From Egicoccus sp035462025 (GTDB lineage: Bacteria; Actinomycetota; Nitriliruptoria; Nitriliruptorales; Nitriliruptoraceae): 50,276 bases of DNA. A model generated the notes under the pieces. That model saw nothing but the letters and a program-made list of their open reading frames with translations. It was not told the origin of the DNA and ran no database searches. Of the stretch, positions 33,337 to 41,765 are shown one piece after another; position 1 is the first letter of the stretch, and every line of letters starts with the position of its first letter. Both the position numbers and the translations under genes were made by a program. Where the stretch lies: NCBI GenBank assembly GCA_035462025.1, contig DATHUR010000086.1, positions 1 to 50,276 of the forward strand, in the 5' to 3' direction.

Positions 33337-33372
33337 AGGGCAGGCTGGCCCTAGCCCGTGGGACCTGCGGGC
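33337..33372. promoter_or_regulatory. DevR-like box pair upstream of the PPOX gene
   Basis: AGGGCAGGCTGGCCCT (33337-33352), an inverted repeat, and GGGACCTGCGGGC (33360-33372), 23 bases apart, the same spacing as in the other two pairs. They lie 77-112 bases before the PPOX start codon. The match to the box is weaker than at 32814 and 36322. Confidence 0.4.
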
Positions 33373-33378
33373 GGGCGG

Positions 33379-34026
33379 TCAGACCTCGCCGCGTTCGACC
33401 TGGGTGTAGAACACCGCCGCCTCGGTCCGCCGCTGCATGCCGAGCTTGGCGAGCAGGTTGGACACGTAGTTCTTGACCGTCTTCTCGGCCAGGTGCATCC
33501 GCTCGGCGATCTGCCGGTTGGTCAGCCCTTCGGCGATCAGCGACAGGATGCGACGTTCCTGCTCGGACAGCGACGTCAGACGGGGGTCCTCGGCGTCGCC
33601 CCGACGGAGTCGCTCGAGCACCTTGCCGGTCACGGACGGGTCGAGCAGCGAATCGCCCGCCGCCACCCGGCGGATCGCGTCGAGCAGGTCGGGCCCGCGC
33701 ACGTCCTTGAGCAGGTAGCCGGCCGCCCCGGCCATGATGGCGTCGAACAGTGCCTCGTCGTCGCCGAACGAGGTCAGCATCAGACAGGCGATGCGGGGAT
33801 CACGGGCCCGCACGTCGCGGCAGATCTCGACCCCGTTGCCGTCGGGGAGGCGGACGTCGAGGAGCGCGACATCGGGGGAGGTCTGGGCGATGCCGGCCAG
33901 TGCCATGCCCGCACTCGCGGCGTCGCCGACGACCTCGAGGTCGTCCTCGGCGTCGATGAGGTCCTTCAGCCCGCGTCGTACGACCTCGTGGTCGTCGACG
34001 AGGAAGACACGGACGATGTCGGCCAC
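33379..34026 (-). CDS. DevR/DosR-like NarL-family response regulator
   Basis: A 215-residue response regulator. Receiver domain residues 1-120 with acidic DD pair (FLVDDHEVVRRGLKDLI), phosphoacceptor Asp in VALLDVRLPDGNG (near 56), switch Thr in MLTSF and Lys in LLKDVRG. Residues about 145-210 are a LuxR-type helix-turn-helix (LTSLSEQERRILSLIAEGLT, TVKNYVSNLLAKLGMQRRTE). The wording is close to the mycobacterial hypoxia/NO regulator DosR (DevR). GTG 34026 has GGAG eight bases upstream. The cognate kinase is divergent, 101 bases away. Confidence 0.88.
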   Translation of the reverse strand: MADIVRVFLVDDHEVVRRGLKDLIDAEDDLEVVGDAASAGMALAGIAQTSPDVALLDVRLPDGNGVEICRDVRARDPRIACLMLTSFGDDEALFDAIMAGAAGYLLKDVRGPDLLDAIRRVAAGDSLLDPSVTGKVLERLRRGDAEDPRLTSLSEQERRILSLIAEGLTNRQIAERMHLAEKTVKNYVSNLLAKLGMQRRTEAAVFYTQVERGEV

Positions 34027-34127
34027 CAGTACTACTCCGGGGTGTCGGGGTGACAACACTAGTGGCTCCCCCCGGAGCCCACCTTGCCTAGGGTGTCGCG
34101 TCGCCGCCATCCGTGAAGGTACCCACA

Positions 34128-35726
34128 ATGTCGTCGTCCTCCCCGCCGGGAAGTCGTGCCCTGGATCCACGCGCGCAGCAGATCCTGGACGCGGTTCTCG
34201 CGGTCACGATCGACCTCGACCTCGAGGCGGTCCTCGGAAGCGTCGTCGAGGCGGCCTGCGACCTCGTCGACGCCCAGTACGGCGCCCTCGGGGTCCTCAC
34301 CGAGGACGGCGAGGGACTCTCCGCCTTCATCCACCGCGGTGTCGACGAGGAGACGGCGGCCCGGATCGGTCACCTGCCGGAAGGGCGCGGCGTGCTCGGG
34401 CTGTTGATCGAGCAGCCCGAACCGGTCCGCATGCCCGACATCACGGCGCATCCGCACTCGTACGGGTTCCCACCCGACCACCCACCGATGCACAGCTTCC
34501 TCGGCACGCCGATCCGCATCCGCGACCGGGTGTTCGGCAACCTCTACCTGGCCGAGAAGCGTGGCGGCGGCACGTTCACGCGGGAGGACGAGGACCTCGT
34601 CGTCGGGCTGGCCGCCGTGGCCGGGACCGCCATCGAGCACGCCCACCTCTACGACGAACTCAGCCAGCGTGAACGCTGGCGCGACGCCGTGCTCGAGGTC
34701 ACGACCGCCGCGCTCTCCGGCGCGCCGCTGGTCGCGGTGCGCGAGTTGGTGGCGACCTACGGCCTCGGCCTGGTCGACGGGGACGCGGCCTGCGTGGTCG
34801 GACCCCACGAGGACGGGCTGTGGATCCTCGCCTCGGCCGGTGCCCGGGCGCCGATCCCCGGTTTCCTGCCCGTGACCGACGGCCCGGCCTGGGGGACCCT
34901 GCTCGAGGGCACGACCGTGCGGGGGACCCGCGGGCCGCTCTTCGGTGACCGGCCGGTGCTGTGGGTGCCGCTCAAGGTCGGCGACGAGGTGATCGCCGCG
35001 CTGGGCATCGCGCGCGACGAAGGGTTCTCCCACCGCGACGAGGCGCTGCTGGCGGGCTTCGCTGCCCAGGCGAGCCTGGTGCTGACCACGGAACGTGCCC
35101 GCGCCGAACTGCAGCGGATGTCGCTGGTCGAGGAGCGCGAGCGCATCGGCCGCGACCTGCACGACACCGTCATCCAGCGCCTGTTCGCCACCGGCCTGTC
35201 ACTGCAGGCGACCCTCAAGCGGGCCGAGGGCCATCCCGAGGTGGTCGAGCGGCTCGAGCGTGCGGTCGACGAGATCGATGTCACGGTCAAGGAGATCCGC
35301 GCCACGATCTTCGCGCTGCAGTCCGATCCCAACAGCACCGGGGGTCTGCGCCACGCGGTGCTGCAGGTGGTCGACGAGTTGACCTCCGTGCTCCCGCGGA
35401 CGCCGCGGGTCCGGTTCGACGGCCCCGTGGACACGACGGTGCCACCGGCGGTCGCCGAGCAGTTGCTGCCGGTGCTGCGTGAAGCGCTGACCAACGTCGC
35501 CAAGCACGCCGAAGCGAGCGACGTGGAGGTCGAGTTGACCGTCGAGTCCGGTGGCGTGGTGCTCATCGTCAGCGACGACGGCCGTGGGCTCCCGGCGACA
35601 CCGGGCCGCGGCTTCGGGCGCAGGAACCTCGCCGAGCGCGCCGAACGGCTCGGCGGTGGGGTGGAGTGGTCGGCGCGCGAGGACGGCGCAGGGACCCGAC
35701 TGCGGTGGCGGGTCCCGCTGGGGTGA
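34128..35726 (+). CDS. DevS/DosS-like GAF-GAF sensor histidine kinase
   Basis: A 532-residue kinase with two GAF domains (residues about 30-175 and 190-320), a HisKA_3 domain with ERIGRDLHDTVIQRLF (His345) and a HATPase domain (EALTNVAKHAEASDVEVEL, GRGFGRRNLAERAERLGGG). In GAF-A the segment GFPPDHPPMHSFLGTPI keeps the His (residue 118) that corresponds to the proximal heme His of DosS, so heme-based O2/NO/CO sensing is likely; the preceding His of DosS is Asp here. ATG 34128 with GAAGG eight bases upstream. It is the probable partner of the divergent regulator at 33379-34026. Confidence 0.88.
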   Translation: MSSSSPPGSRALDPRAQQILDAVLAVTIDLDLEAVLGSVVEAACDLVDAQYGALGVLTEDGEGLSAFIHRGVDEETAARIGHLPEGRGVLGLLIEQPEPVRMPDITAHPHSYGFPPDHPPMHSFLGTPIRIRDRVFGNLYLAEKRGGGTFTREDEDLVVGLAAVAGTAIEHAHLYDELSQRERWRDAVLEVTTAALSGAPLVAVRELVATYGLGLVDGDAACVVGPHEDGLWILASAGARAPIPGFLPVTDGPAWGTLLEGTTVRGTRGPLFGDRPVLWVPLKVGDEVIAALGIARDEGFSHRDEALLAGFAAQASLVLTTERARAELQRMSLVEERERIGRDLHDTVIQRLFATGLSLQATLKRAEGHPEVVERLERAVDEIDVTVKEIRATIFALQSDPNSTGGLRHAVLQVVDELTSVLPRTPRVRFDGPVDTTVPPAVAEQLLPVLREALTNVAKHAEASDVEVELTVESGGVVLIVSDDGRGLPATPGRGFGRRNLAERAERLGGGVEWSAREDGAGTRLRWRVPLG

Positions 35727-35733
35727 CGGGGCG

Positions 35734-36270
35734 CTACTGCGGTTGCATGGACAGGCCGGCCCGCTCCTGCAGGTTGGCGGCCAGGTCCTCGAGGAACCGC
35801 TCCAGGCTGCGCTGGGCCACCCGGCCCATCGCGACCCCGTCGAGCGCGGCACCGACGCTGCCGCCGGGCGGCACGTAGCGGCCATCGAGGATCAGCGTGA
35901 TCCGACCGGCCTTGGTGGGCCCCGGGAGGGAATCCGGCTTGGTGGGCCCCGGGTGAGGACCCGGCTCCAGCACATGCAGGCCGAGTTCGCCGTCGAAGGC
36001 CGGCAGCAGGCGGTCGGTGCGGCCAGGACCCTCGTCGTCGTTCAGCGGGTCCCAGCGCAGGGACCGCCAGTGGGTGGCACCGACGACCCAGGGCTCACCG
36101 ACCCGAACCAGGACGCTGCGCGACATTCCGCCCGCCCGCACGGTCGACGTCAGCCCACGTTCGCCGAGGCGGCCCTCGGGCAGCCAACGCATCGGCTCGT
36201 TGCGGAACGCCGCAAGCGTCGCTGCCGGATCACCCGGCACGGGCAGGAAAATTCGGATCGTGCGCTCCAT
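35734..36270 (-). CDS. SRPBCC-like (START/Bet v1 fold) protein
   Basis: A 178-residue protein starting MERTIRIFLPVPGDPAATL with features of the SRPBCC fold: an N-terminal strand, LVRVGEPWVVGATHWRSLRW, a central GRITLILDGRYVPPGGS strand pair and a long C-terminal helix (ALDGVAMGRVAQRSLERFLE). These proteins bind lipids or small ligands; here no ligand is identifiable. A 27-bp in-frame tandem duplication (PGPTKPDSL / PGPTKAG) lies in the middle loop. ATG 36270 is preferred over an upstream M at 36366. Two DevR-like boxes lie 52-88 bases upstream, so it probably belongs to the same regulon as the oxidase and PPOX genes. Confidence 0.68.
   Translation of the reverse strand: MERTIRIFLPVPGDPAATLAAFRNEPMRWLPEGRLGERGLTSTVRAGGMSRSVLVRVGEPWVVGATHWRSLRWDPLNDDEGPGRTDRLLPAFDGELGLHVLEPGPHPGPTKPDSLPGPTKAGRITLILDGRYVPPGGSVGAALDGVAMGRVAQRSLERFLEDLAANLQERAGLSMQPQ
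35911..35953. repeat. 27-bp-period tandem duplication inside the SRPBCC-like gene
   Basis: The 16 bases CTTGGTGGGCCCCGGG occur at 35911-35926 and again at 35938-35953, offset exactly 27 bases (nine codons), so the frame is kept. Confidence 0.7.
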
Positions 36271-36321
36271 CAGGACCACCTCCACGTCCCTAACCGTACG
36301 GCCGGCACCGGAACACCGATC

Positions 36322-36358
36322 AGGGCTCAAGGTCCCCAGAAATGGGACCTCTGGCCGG
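36322..36358. promoter_or_regulatory. Opposed DevR/DosR-like boxes upstream of the SRPBCC-like gene
   Basis: On the minus strand GGGACCTTGAGCCCT (36336-36322) and on the plus strand GGGACCTCTGGCCGG (36344-36358), centres 22 bases apart. The first matches the box at 32814 in GGGACCTT-x-x-GCCCT. They lie between the start of the SRPBCC-like gene and the end of ppc. Confidence 0.55.
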
Positions 36359-36408
36359 GCGGCCACGGGCAGGACGGTGACGCGCCACGCGACGGGTCGT
36401 CGGCCGGC

Positions 36409-39150
36409 TCAGCCGGTGTTGCGCTGCCCGGCGGCGATGCCGTTGGTGGCCACCAGCACGGCCTCACGCAGCGTGGCGTCCGTCGCCTCGTCGTGTTCGT
36501 CGCGCAGCCGGTGCAGCAACGCGACCTGGACACCGTGGAGCGGATCGAGGTAGGGGTCGCGCAGGCGGAGCACGGCCGCGAGGTCGGGATCGTGCCCGAT
36601 CAGGGTCTCGTGGCCGCGGATGCGCAGCAGGGCCGACACGGTGCGCTGGTACTCCTCGCGCAGCCGCGGGAACACCGTCTCGCGCGTGTGTGGTCGTGCC
36701 AGGCCGGCATAGGACGCGGCGATGCGCAGGTCCGCCTTCGCCAGCGCCATCTCGACGTTGTCGAGCATCGCCTGGAGCAGGGGGCTGCCGGCGACCAGGC
36801 TCTGCAGTTCCTCCCAGCGGTCCGGGTCGTCGCCCGCCCAGGCGTGCAGCGCGCTGCCCAGCCCGTACCAGGCCGGCAGGTGCACCCGGCACTGGGTCCA
36901 GGCGAACACCCAGGGGATCGCCCGGAGGTCCTCGATCCCCTTGCCCGCCTGACGCCGGGCCGGTCGCGACGCGATGTTGAGTTCGCCGATGGCATCCAGC
37001 GGGGTCGCCTCGTGCAGGTAGTCGACCAGTTCCGGCGTGTCGTGGACGAGGTCGCGGTAGGCCTCGCGGGCGAGGCCGGCCAGTTCGTCGAGCACCTCGT
37101 CGGTGCGCGGGTCGGTGGTCGGCGGCCGGTCGGGCGCGGCCGTCAGCAGCACCGCGTGCAGGATTTGTTCGACATGCCGGTGTGCGAGCACCGGATCGCG
37201 GTAGCGGGCCGCGATGATCTCGCCCTGCTCGGTCAGCTTGAGGCGCCCGCGGACGGCCTCGGGTGGTTGCGCCCGGATCGCGGCGTTCGCCGGCCCGCCG
37301 CCGCGTCCGATGCTGCCGCCGCGGCCGTGGAAGATGGTCAGCTTCACGCCGTGCGCGTCGGCCACCCGGACCAGTTCGCGTTGGGCGCGGTGGAGCTGCC
37401 AGGTCGCGGCGAGGTAGCCGGCGTCCTTGTTCGAGTCGCTGTAGCCGATCATCAACTGCTGGTGCTCGCCCCGGCGACGCACGTGCTCGCGGTAGGGCGG
37501 GCAGGTGAGCAGTTCCTCGAGCACCTGTGGTGCACGGATGAGGTCGTCGACGGTCTCGAACAGCGGCACGACGTCCAGCCCGCCGTCGCAGCCGGCGTCG
37601 CGGGCCATCACGAGCACGGACAGGACGTCGGAGACCTGCTCGGTCATCGAGATGATGTAGGTGTCGATGGCGCGGTCGCCGAGCCGCTCGTGTGCGCGGC
37701 GGATGACCCGGAACACCTCGAGCGTCTCGTCGGTCTCGTCGTCGAAGTCGAGCACGGCGGGGGTCAGCGGTCGGGACGATTCGAGTTCGCGCGTGAGCAG
37801 CGCGACCCGTTCGGCCTCGGGCAGCCCCTCGAACGCCTCGGCCTCGTCGTACCTGCGCAGCACGCTCGTGAGCGCGGCCGCATGACGGCGCGCGTGCTGG
37901 CGGACGTCGAGGGTGACCAGGTGGAAGCCGAACACTTCCGCCTGGATCTGCAACGAACGCAGCCGGCCGTCGGCGATCAGTTCGGCGCCGACCGAGCGCA
38001 GGCTGTCGCGCAGGAGTTGCAGGTCGGCCACGAGCGTGTCCGCGTCGGCGTACGCCCGCTCGTCCACCTCGGGATCGCGCCGCCACGGACGCGCGGCGAG
38101 CCGCTCGGTGTGCAGCAGGACCTGGTAGACGAGAGCGAGGAACTGGCGGTGCGGCTGCGAGGGATAGCGCCGCTCGACGTCGGCGGCCTCGGACGGCAGC
38201 AGCCGGCGCAACTCGTCGAGTCGCGCGGCCAGCGGCTCGCTGGTGCCCCGGCTCGCGCTGACCGACAGGTGGGCGTGCAGACGGTCGATGCTCCGGCGCA
38301 GCAGCTTGAGCGCCATCAGTTGGTGCTCGCGCAGCGTCTGCTCGGTGACCTCCGGGGTCACCTTGGGGTTGCCGTCGCGGTCGCCGCCGATCCACGACCC
38401 GAGGCGCAGGAAGTCGTCGACGACCACGGTCTCGCCGGGATACACGGCATCGAACGCGTCGCGCAGGTCGCGGTGCAACCGGGGGACCAGGTCGAACAGG
38501 ACCGACTCGATCCAGTAGAGCCCGTTGCGGACCTCGTCGATCACCGACGGCGGGCGAACCCGCGTCTCGTCGGTGAGCCACATCGACGCCACCTCCTCGG
38601 CGAGGTAGCGCTGCAGATGGGCGCGATGCTCCGGCGTGACCGTCTCGGCGTCGAGTTCGGTCAGCGCCCGGGCGATCCGTCCGAGCTTGGTCAGGGTCGT
38701 GCGTCGCTTGGACTCGGTCGGGTGCGCGGTCAGCACCGGCCGCACGTGCACCTCGCCGATGGCCGTCGCGGCCTGCTGCGCGTCGAGACCCCACTCGCGC
38801 AGGGTGTGGACCGCCGCGAGCAGGGTCTCGCTGTGGGGGACACCGGCCTCGCCCGCCCGCACACGGTCCACCGTCAACTGGCGGATCATCGCCTGGTCCT
38901 CGGCGAGGTTGATCAGGCGGAACCAGGCCGCGAACGCGCTGACCACGACGAAGGCGTCGTCGGGGGAGATCCCCGCCAGCAGGTCGGTGAGGGCCGGTCC
39001 GGCGTCGTCGTCGCCACGGTTGTGGGCGACCGAGAGGGCGCGGACCTGTTCGACGAGGTGGAAGCGGTCCTGCCCCTCGATCGCCGCGATCGTGCGGCCG
39101 AGGAGGTCGCCGAGTAGCCGTACCTGGGCGCTGGTGGCCTCGCGGTCCAT
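36409..39150 (-). CDS. ppc: Phosphoenolpyruvate carboxylase
   Basis: A 913-residue enzyme forming oxaloacetate from PEP and bicarbonate, the main anaplerotic step in many actinobacteria. Signature residues are present: LTAHPTESKRRT with catalytic His143, GYSDSNKDAGYLA near residue 570, FHGRGGSIGRGGGP near 608 and the C-terminal QRNTG that contributes to the inhibitor (aspartate/malate) site. Length is normal. ATG 39150. The gene is divergent from a sulfurtransferase gene and its 3' end is 139 bases from the SRPBCC-like gene; no operon partner is seen. Confidence 0.97.
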   Translation of the reverse strand: MDREATSAQVRLLGDLLGRTIAAIEGQDRFHLVEQVRALSVAHNRGDDDAGPALTDLLAGISPDDAFVVVSAFAAWFRLINLAEDQAMIRQLTVDRVRAGEAGVPHSETLLAAVHTLREWGLDAQQAATAIGEVHVRPVLTAHPTESKRRTTLTKLGRIARALTELDAETVTPEHRAHLQRYLAEEVASMWLTDETRVRPPSVIDEVRNGLYWIESVLFDLVPRLHRDLRDAFDAVYPGETVVVDDFLRLGSWIGGDRDGNPKVTPEVTEQTLREHQLMALKLLRRSIDRLHAHLSVSASRGTSEPLAARLDELRRLLPSEAADVERRYPSQPHRQFLALVYQVLLHTERLAARPWRRDPEVDERAYADADTLVADLQLLRDSLRSVGAELIADGRLRSLQIQAEVFGFHLVTLDVRQHARRHAAALTSVLRRYDEAEAFEGLPEAERVALLTRELESSRPLTPAVLDFDDETDETLEVFRVIRRAHERLGDRAIDTYIISMTEQVSDVLSVLVMARDAGCDGGLDVVPLFETVDDLIRAPQVLEELLTCPPYREHVRRRGEHQQLMIGYSDSNKDAGYLAATWQLHRAQRELVRVADAHGVKLTIFHGRGGSIGRGGGPANAAIRAQPPEAVRGRLKLTEQGEIIAARYRDPVLAHRHVEQILHAVLLTAAPDRPPTTDPRTDEVLDELAGLAREAYRDLVHDTPELVDYLHEATPLDAIGELNIASRPARRQAGKGIEDLRAIPWVFAWTQCRVHLPAWYGLGSALHAWAGDDPDRWEELQSLVAGSPLLQAMLDNVEMALAKADLRIAASYAGLARPHTRETVFPRLREEYQRTVSALLRIRGHETLIGHDPDLAAVLRLRDPYLDPLHGVQVALLHRLRDEHDEATDATLREAVLVATNGIAAGQRNTG

Positions 39151-39226
39151 GGTGCTCCGTGCGGGAGGGGGTGGGTGGACGCGAGGCTAGTGAGCAGGGC
39201 GGCTACCGTCGGCCGGGTAGCGAACG

Positions 39227-39244
39227 GGTCCGCAGGCGCGGACC
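39227..39244. promoter_or_regulatory. Inverted repeat in the ppc/sulfurtransferase divergent region
   Basis: GGTCCGC (39227-39233), AGGC, GCGGACC (39238-39244). It ends nine bases before the sulfurtransferase ribosome site AAGGAG. It may be an operator or a leader hairpin. Confidence 0.3.
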
Positions 39245-39263
39245 GTCTCGTCAAGGAGTGCGC

Positions 39264-40109
39264 GTGGTGCCCGCCGTGCCGCCCATCATCGACACCGCCG
39301 GCCTCGCGGCGCTGCGGGCGAGCCACGAGGTCGTGCTGGCCGACGTCCGCTGGTCGCTGGACGGCAGCCACGGCCTCGATACCTACCTCGAGGGCCACCT
39401 GCCGGGTGCGGTCTTCGTCGACCTCGACGGGGTGCTGTCCGGCCCGGGGGCGCCGACCGACGGCCGGCACCCGCTGCCGACGCCGGACGCCTTCGCGGCC
39501 GGCCTCGGCCGGCTCGGCATCGGCCACGAGCAGGTCGTGGTCGCCTACGACCAGGCGGGCGGCGGCAGCGCCGGACGCCTCGTGTGGCTGCTGCGGATCA
39601 TCGGACAACCGGCGGCCCTGCTGTCGGGCGGCCTGGCCGCCTGGCCCGGCGACCTCGAGTCGGGACCCGTCGTCCGAACCCCCGTCCGACGGCGCAGCGT
39701 GCCCTGGCCGTCCGCGCGCTTCGTGGGCGCCGACGAGGTCGCGCGCCTGGCCAACGACCCGTCCGCGGTCGTCGTCGACGCCCGCGCACCCGAGCGCTAC
39801 CGCGGCGAGGTCGAACCGATCGATCCGCGCCGCGGTCACGTGCCGGGTGCGGTCAACCTGCCGCTGACCGACAACCTCGCCGCCGACGAGACGCTGTTGG
39901 CGGACGAGGAACTGCGGCGGCTGTGGGCTCCCACCGGCGCGCTCGATGCGGAACAGGTCGTGGCGTATTGCGGATCCGGCGTGAACGCGGTCCTCGACCT
40001 GCTCGTGCTGGAGCGGCTCGGCGTCGAGGGCCGGCTGTTCGCCGGCTCGTGGTCGGGCTGGTCCGCGGACCCCACCCGGCCCGTTGCCACCGGCGACGCG
40101 CCCGGTTAG
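39264..40109 (+). CDS. Thiosulfate/3-mercaptopyruvate sulfurtransferase (tandem rhodanese)
   Basis: A 281-residue protein with two rhodanese domains. The N-terminal one is inactive (DVRWSLDGSHGLDTYLEGHL; Asp in VVAYDQAGG where Cys would be); the C-terminal one has the loop AYCGSGVNAVLDLL with CGSGV, the type found in 3-mercaptopyruvate sulfurtransferase. It transfers sulfane sulfur from 3-mercaptopyruvate or thiosulfate to thiols or cyanide. GTG 39264 is used with AAGGAG at 39253-39258; GTG 39267 fits as well. It is followed nine bases later by a DsbA-fold gene. Confidence 0.9.
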   Translation: MVPAVPPIIDTAGLAALRASHEVVLADVRWSLDGSHGLDTYLEGHLPGAVFVDLDGVLSGPGAPTDGRHPLPTPDAFAAGLGRLGIGHEQVVVAYDQAGGGSAGRLVWLLRIIGQPAALLSGGLAAWPGDLESGPVVRTPVRRRSVPWPSARFVGADEVARLANDPSAVVVDARAPERYRGEVEPIDPRRGHVPGAVNLPLTDNLAADETLLADEELRRLWAPTGALDAEQVVAYCGSGVNAVLDLLVLERLGVEGRLFAGSWSGWSADPTRPVATGDAPG

Positions 40110-40118
40110 GGGGCCAGC

Positions 40119-40676
40119 TTGCTCACGCTCTACTACGACTATCCCTCGGCGGCGAGCGTCGTCGCCGTGCTCCGCCTGCAGAAGCTGGCCGACGAGGGGG
40201 TCCCGGTCGCGTTCGAGGGCTTCGACCCCCTCGGCCTGGACGCCGCCCTGCCCTTCACGCTCGACCTGTACGAGGACCTCGAACGCCACGGGGCGCAGGC
40301 GGCCCGGCTCGGGCTGCCCCTGACGCGCCCGGCCCTGCGGCCACCGACCCTCGCCGCGCACCTGGTCGGTCGGCTGGCCTCGGACCACGGGCTCGGGGCC
40401 GCCTGGCGCGGGCGGTGCCTGCGCGCGTACTGGCAGCAGGGCGCCGACCTGGCCGACCCGGAAGTGCTGACCGACCTCGGCGTCGACGCCGGCCTCGACG
40501 ACGCCGAGGTGCGCGACGCGCTGGCCGACCGGGCCGTACGGCTGCAGTTGCGCCAGCGGATGGTGACGCTTCGCGCCCGTGGCGTGGGGGGCGTGCCGGT
40601 CCTCGAGGTGGCTGGGGGCACGATGGTCTCGCCCGACCTCCCCGACGCCGACCTGCGGGCGCTCGCCGGGCTGTGA
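40119..40676 (+). CDS. DsbA/FrnE-like thioredoxin-fold protein without CxxC
   Basis: A 185-residue protein of the DsbA/2-hydroxychromene-2-carboxylate isomerase group: the opening LTLYYDYPSAASVVAVLRLQ lacks the CxxC pair, so it cannot be a dithiol oxidase. The remaining helical insertion (LAAHLVGRLASDHGLGAAWR, AYWQQGADLADPEVL) and the cis-Pro loop GVGGVPVLEV are kept. TTG 40119 is used because of GGGGG just before it and the strand that must open the fold. It follows the sulfurtransferase gene by nine bases. An isomerase or glutathione-transferase-like role is possible; not resolved. Confidence 0.8.
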   Translation: MLTLYYDYPSAASVVAVLRLQKLADEGVPVAFEGFDPLGLDAALPFTLDLYEDLERHGAQAARLGLPLTRPALRPPTLAAHLVGRLASDHGLGAAWRGRCLRAYWQQGADLADPEVLTDLGVDAGLDDAEVRDALADRAVRLQLRQRMVTLRARGVGGVPVLEVAGGTMVSPDLPDADLRALAGL

Positions 40677-40760
40677 ACGGCGGTGGCTGGGGACGGCGCC
40701 ACGGCCATGTCACGGCCAGGCCGTAGCCTCGTCCCACAGCGACGCCGCGGGGAGGCACGG

Positions 40761-41765
40761 ATGGCAGCCGATGACGGGCCGGCCCTGCCGGGCACCGAGC
40801 CGAGGCGACGGCTGCTCGAGGACCTGCTCGCCTGGGGCGCCCCACGTCCCGCCGACGACCCCGGACTCGTCGCGACCCTGCGCGCGGAACTCGAGGCCGG
40901 TCTGGCGACCCTCGGCGACGGGCTGACCGCCGCCGCAGCCGGTGCCCGGCAGGGCCGGCTACTGGTCTCCAAGAGCGGGCTCGACCGGCTCGCCTGCGAC
41001 GGTTGGCAGCGCGACCCCAAGCCCTACACCCACTCGTGGCCGAACGCCCGCGGCACGCTGACCCACCTCGCGGTCGAACAGGACTGGCACGAGCAACGCG
41101 CGGACGCGCCGACGGCCGTGGTGGACCGCGTGTGGCGGGCCGAGGCCACCCGCCGTCCGGGGGATCCGGCGTCGCTGTCGTGGTGGCTCAACCATCTTTC
41201 GGGCGACGACGCGACGCAGCTCCGCGACCAGGTCAGCGGCCTGCTCGCCGACTTCCGCGAGGTGTGGCCCCTGCTGCCCGCCCACGCCGTGCAGGCCCGG
41301 GTCGAACGGCCGGTCGAGGTGCCCCTCGCCGACGGCCGGGTCGTGCTGCGTGGGGTTCCCGACCTCGTCCTGCTCAGCCCGCGGCGCGACGATCGTGCCC
41401 GCACCCTGGTCGTCGACCTCAAGACCGGTGTGCCCCGACCCGAGCACGACCGGCACGAGTTGCGCTTCTACGCGCTGCTCGTCGCGCTCGCCGGGGGCCG
41501 CCTGCCGTTCCGTTGGGCCACCTACTACGTGGCCGAGGGCCGCGCCGAGGTCGAGTCGCTCCGTGCCGACACCCTTCACGCGACCGTCCGACGGGTGATC
41601 GACGGGGTTGCGCAGCTCGTGCGGGTGCGCGACGAGTCGACCGACGAGCGGCTACGCGGCGGCTCGTGGTGCCGCTTCTGCGCACGCGAGGACGACTGCG
41701 AGGTGGGCGCCGATGCCCGGCGTCTGCAGGCCGTGTCACAGCCCACCGGCATGCTGGCCCCGTGA
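40761..41765 (+). CDS. PD-(D/E)XK nuclease with iron-sulfur staple (RecB/AddB/Cas4-like)
   Basis: A 334-residue nuclease-like protein. GVPDLVLL near residue 198, VVDLKTG near 218 and ELRFYALLVAL supply the Asp, Asp-x-Lys and motif-IV elements of the PD-(D/E)XK fold. Four cysteines are placed as in AddB and Cas4: Cys79 before the domain and C304-x2-C307-x5-C313 after it, which would bind a 4Fe-4S cluster holding the fold together. No helicase domain is fused. ATG 40761 follows GGGGAGG (40749-40755). It overlaps the HIRAN gene, suggesting a joint role in DNA repair or degradation. It could alternatively be a Cas4-like protein, but no CRISPR genes are present. Confidence 0.82.
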   Translation: MAADDGPALPGTEPRRRLLEDLLAWGAPRPADDPGLVATLRAELEAGLATLGDGLTAAAAGARQGRLLVSKSGLDRLACDGWQRDPKPYTHSWPNARGTLTHLAVEQDWHEQRADAPTAVVDRVWRAEATRRPGDPASLSWWLNHLSGDDATQLRDQVSGLLADFREVWPLLPAHAVQARVERPVEVPLADGRVVLRGVPDLVLLSPRRDDRARTLVVDLKTGVPRPEHDRHELRFYALLVALAGGRLPFRWATYYVAEGRAEVESLRADTLHATVRRVIDGVAQLVRVRDESTDERLRGGSWCRFCAREDDCEVGADARRLQAVSQPTGMLAP

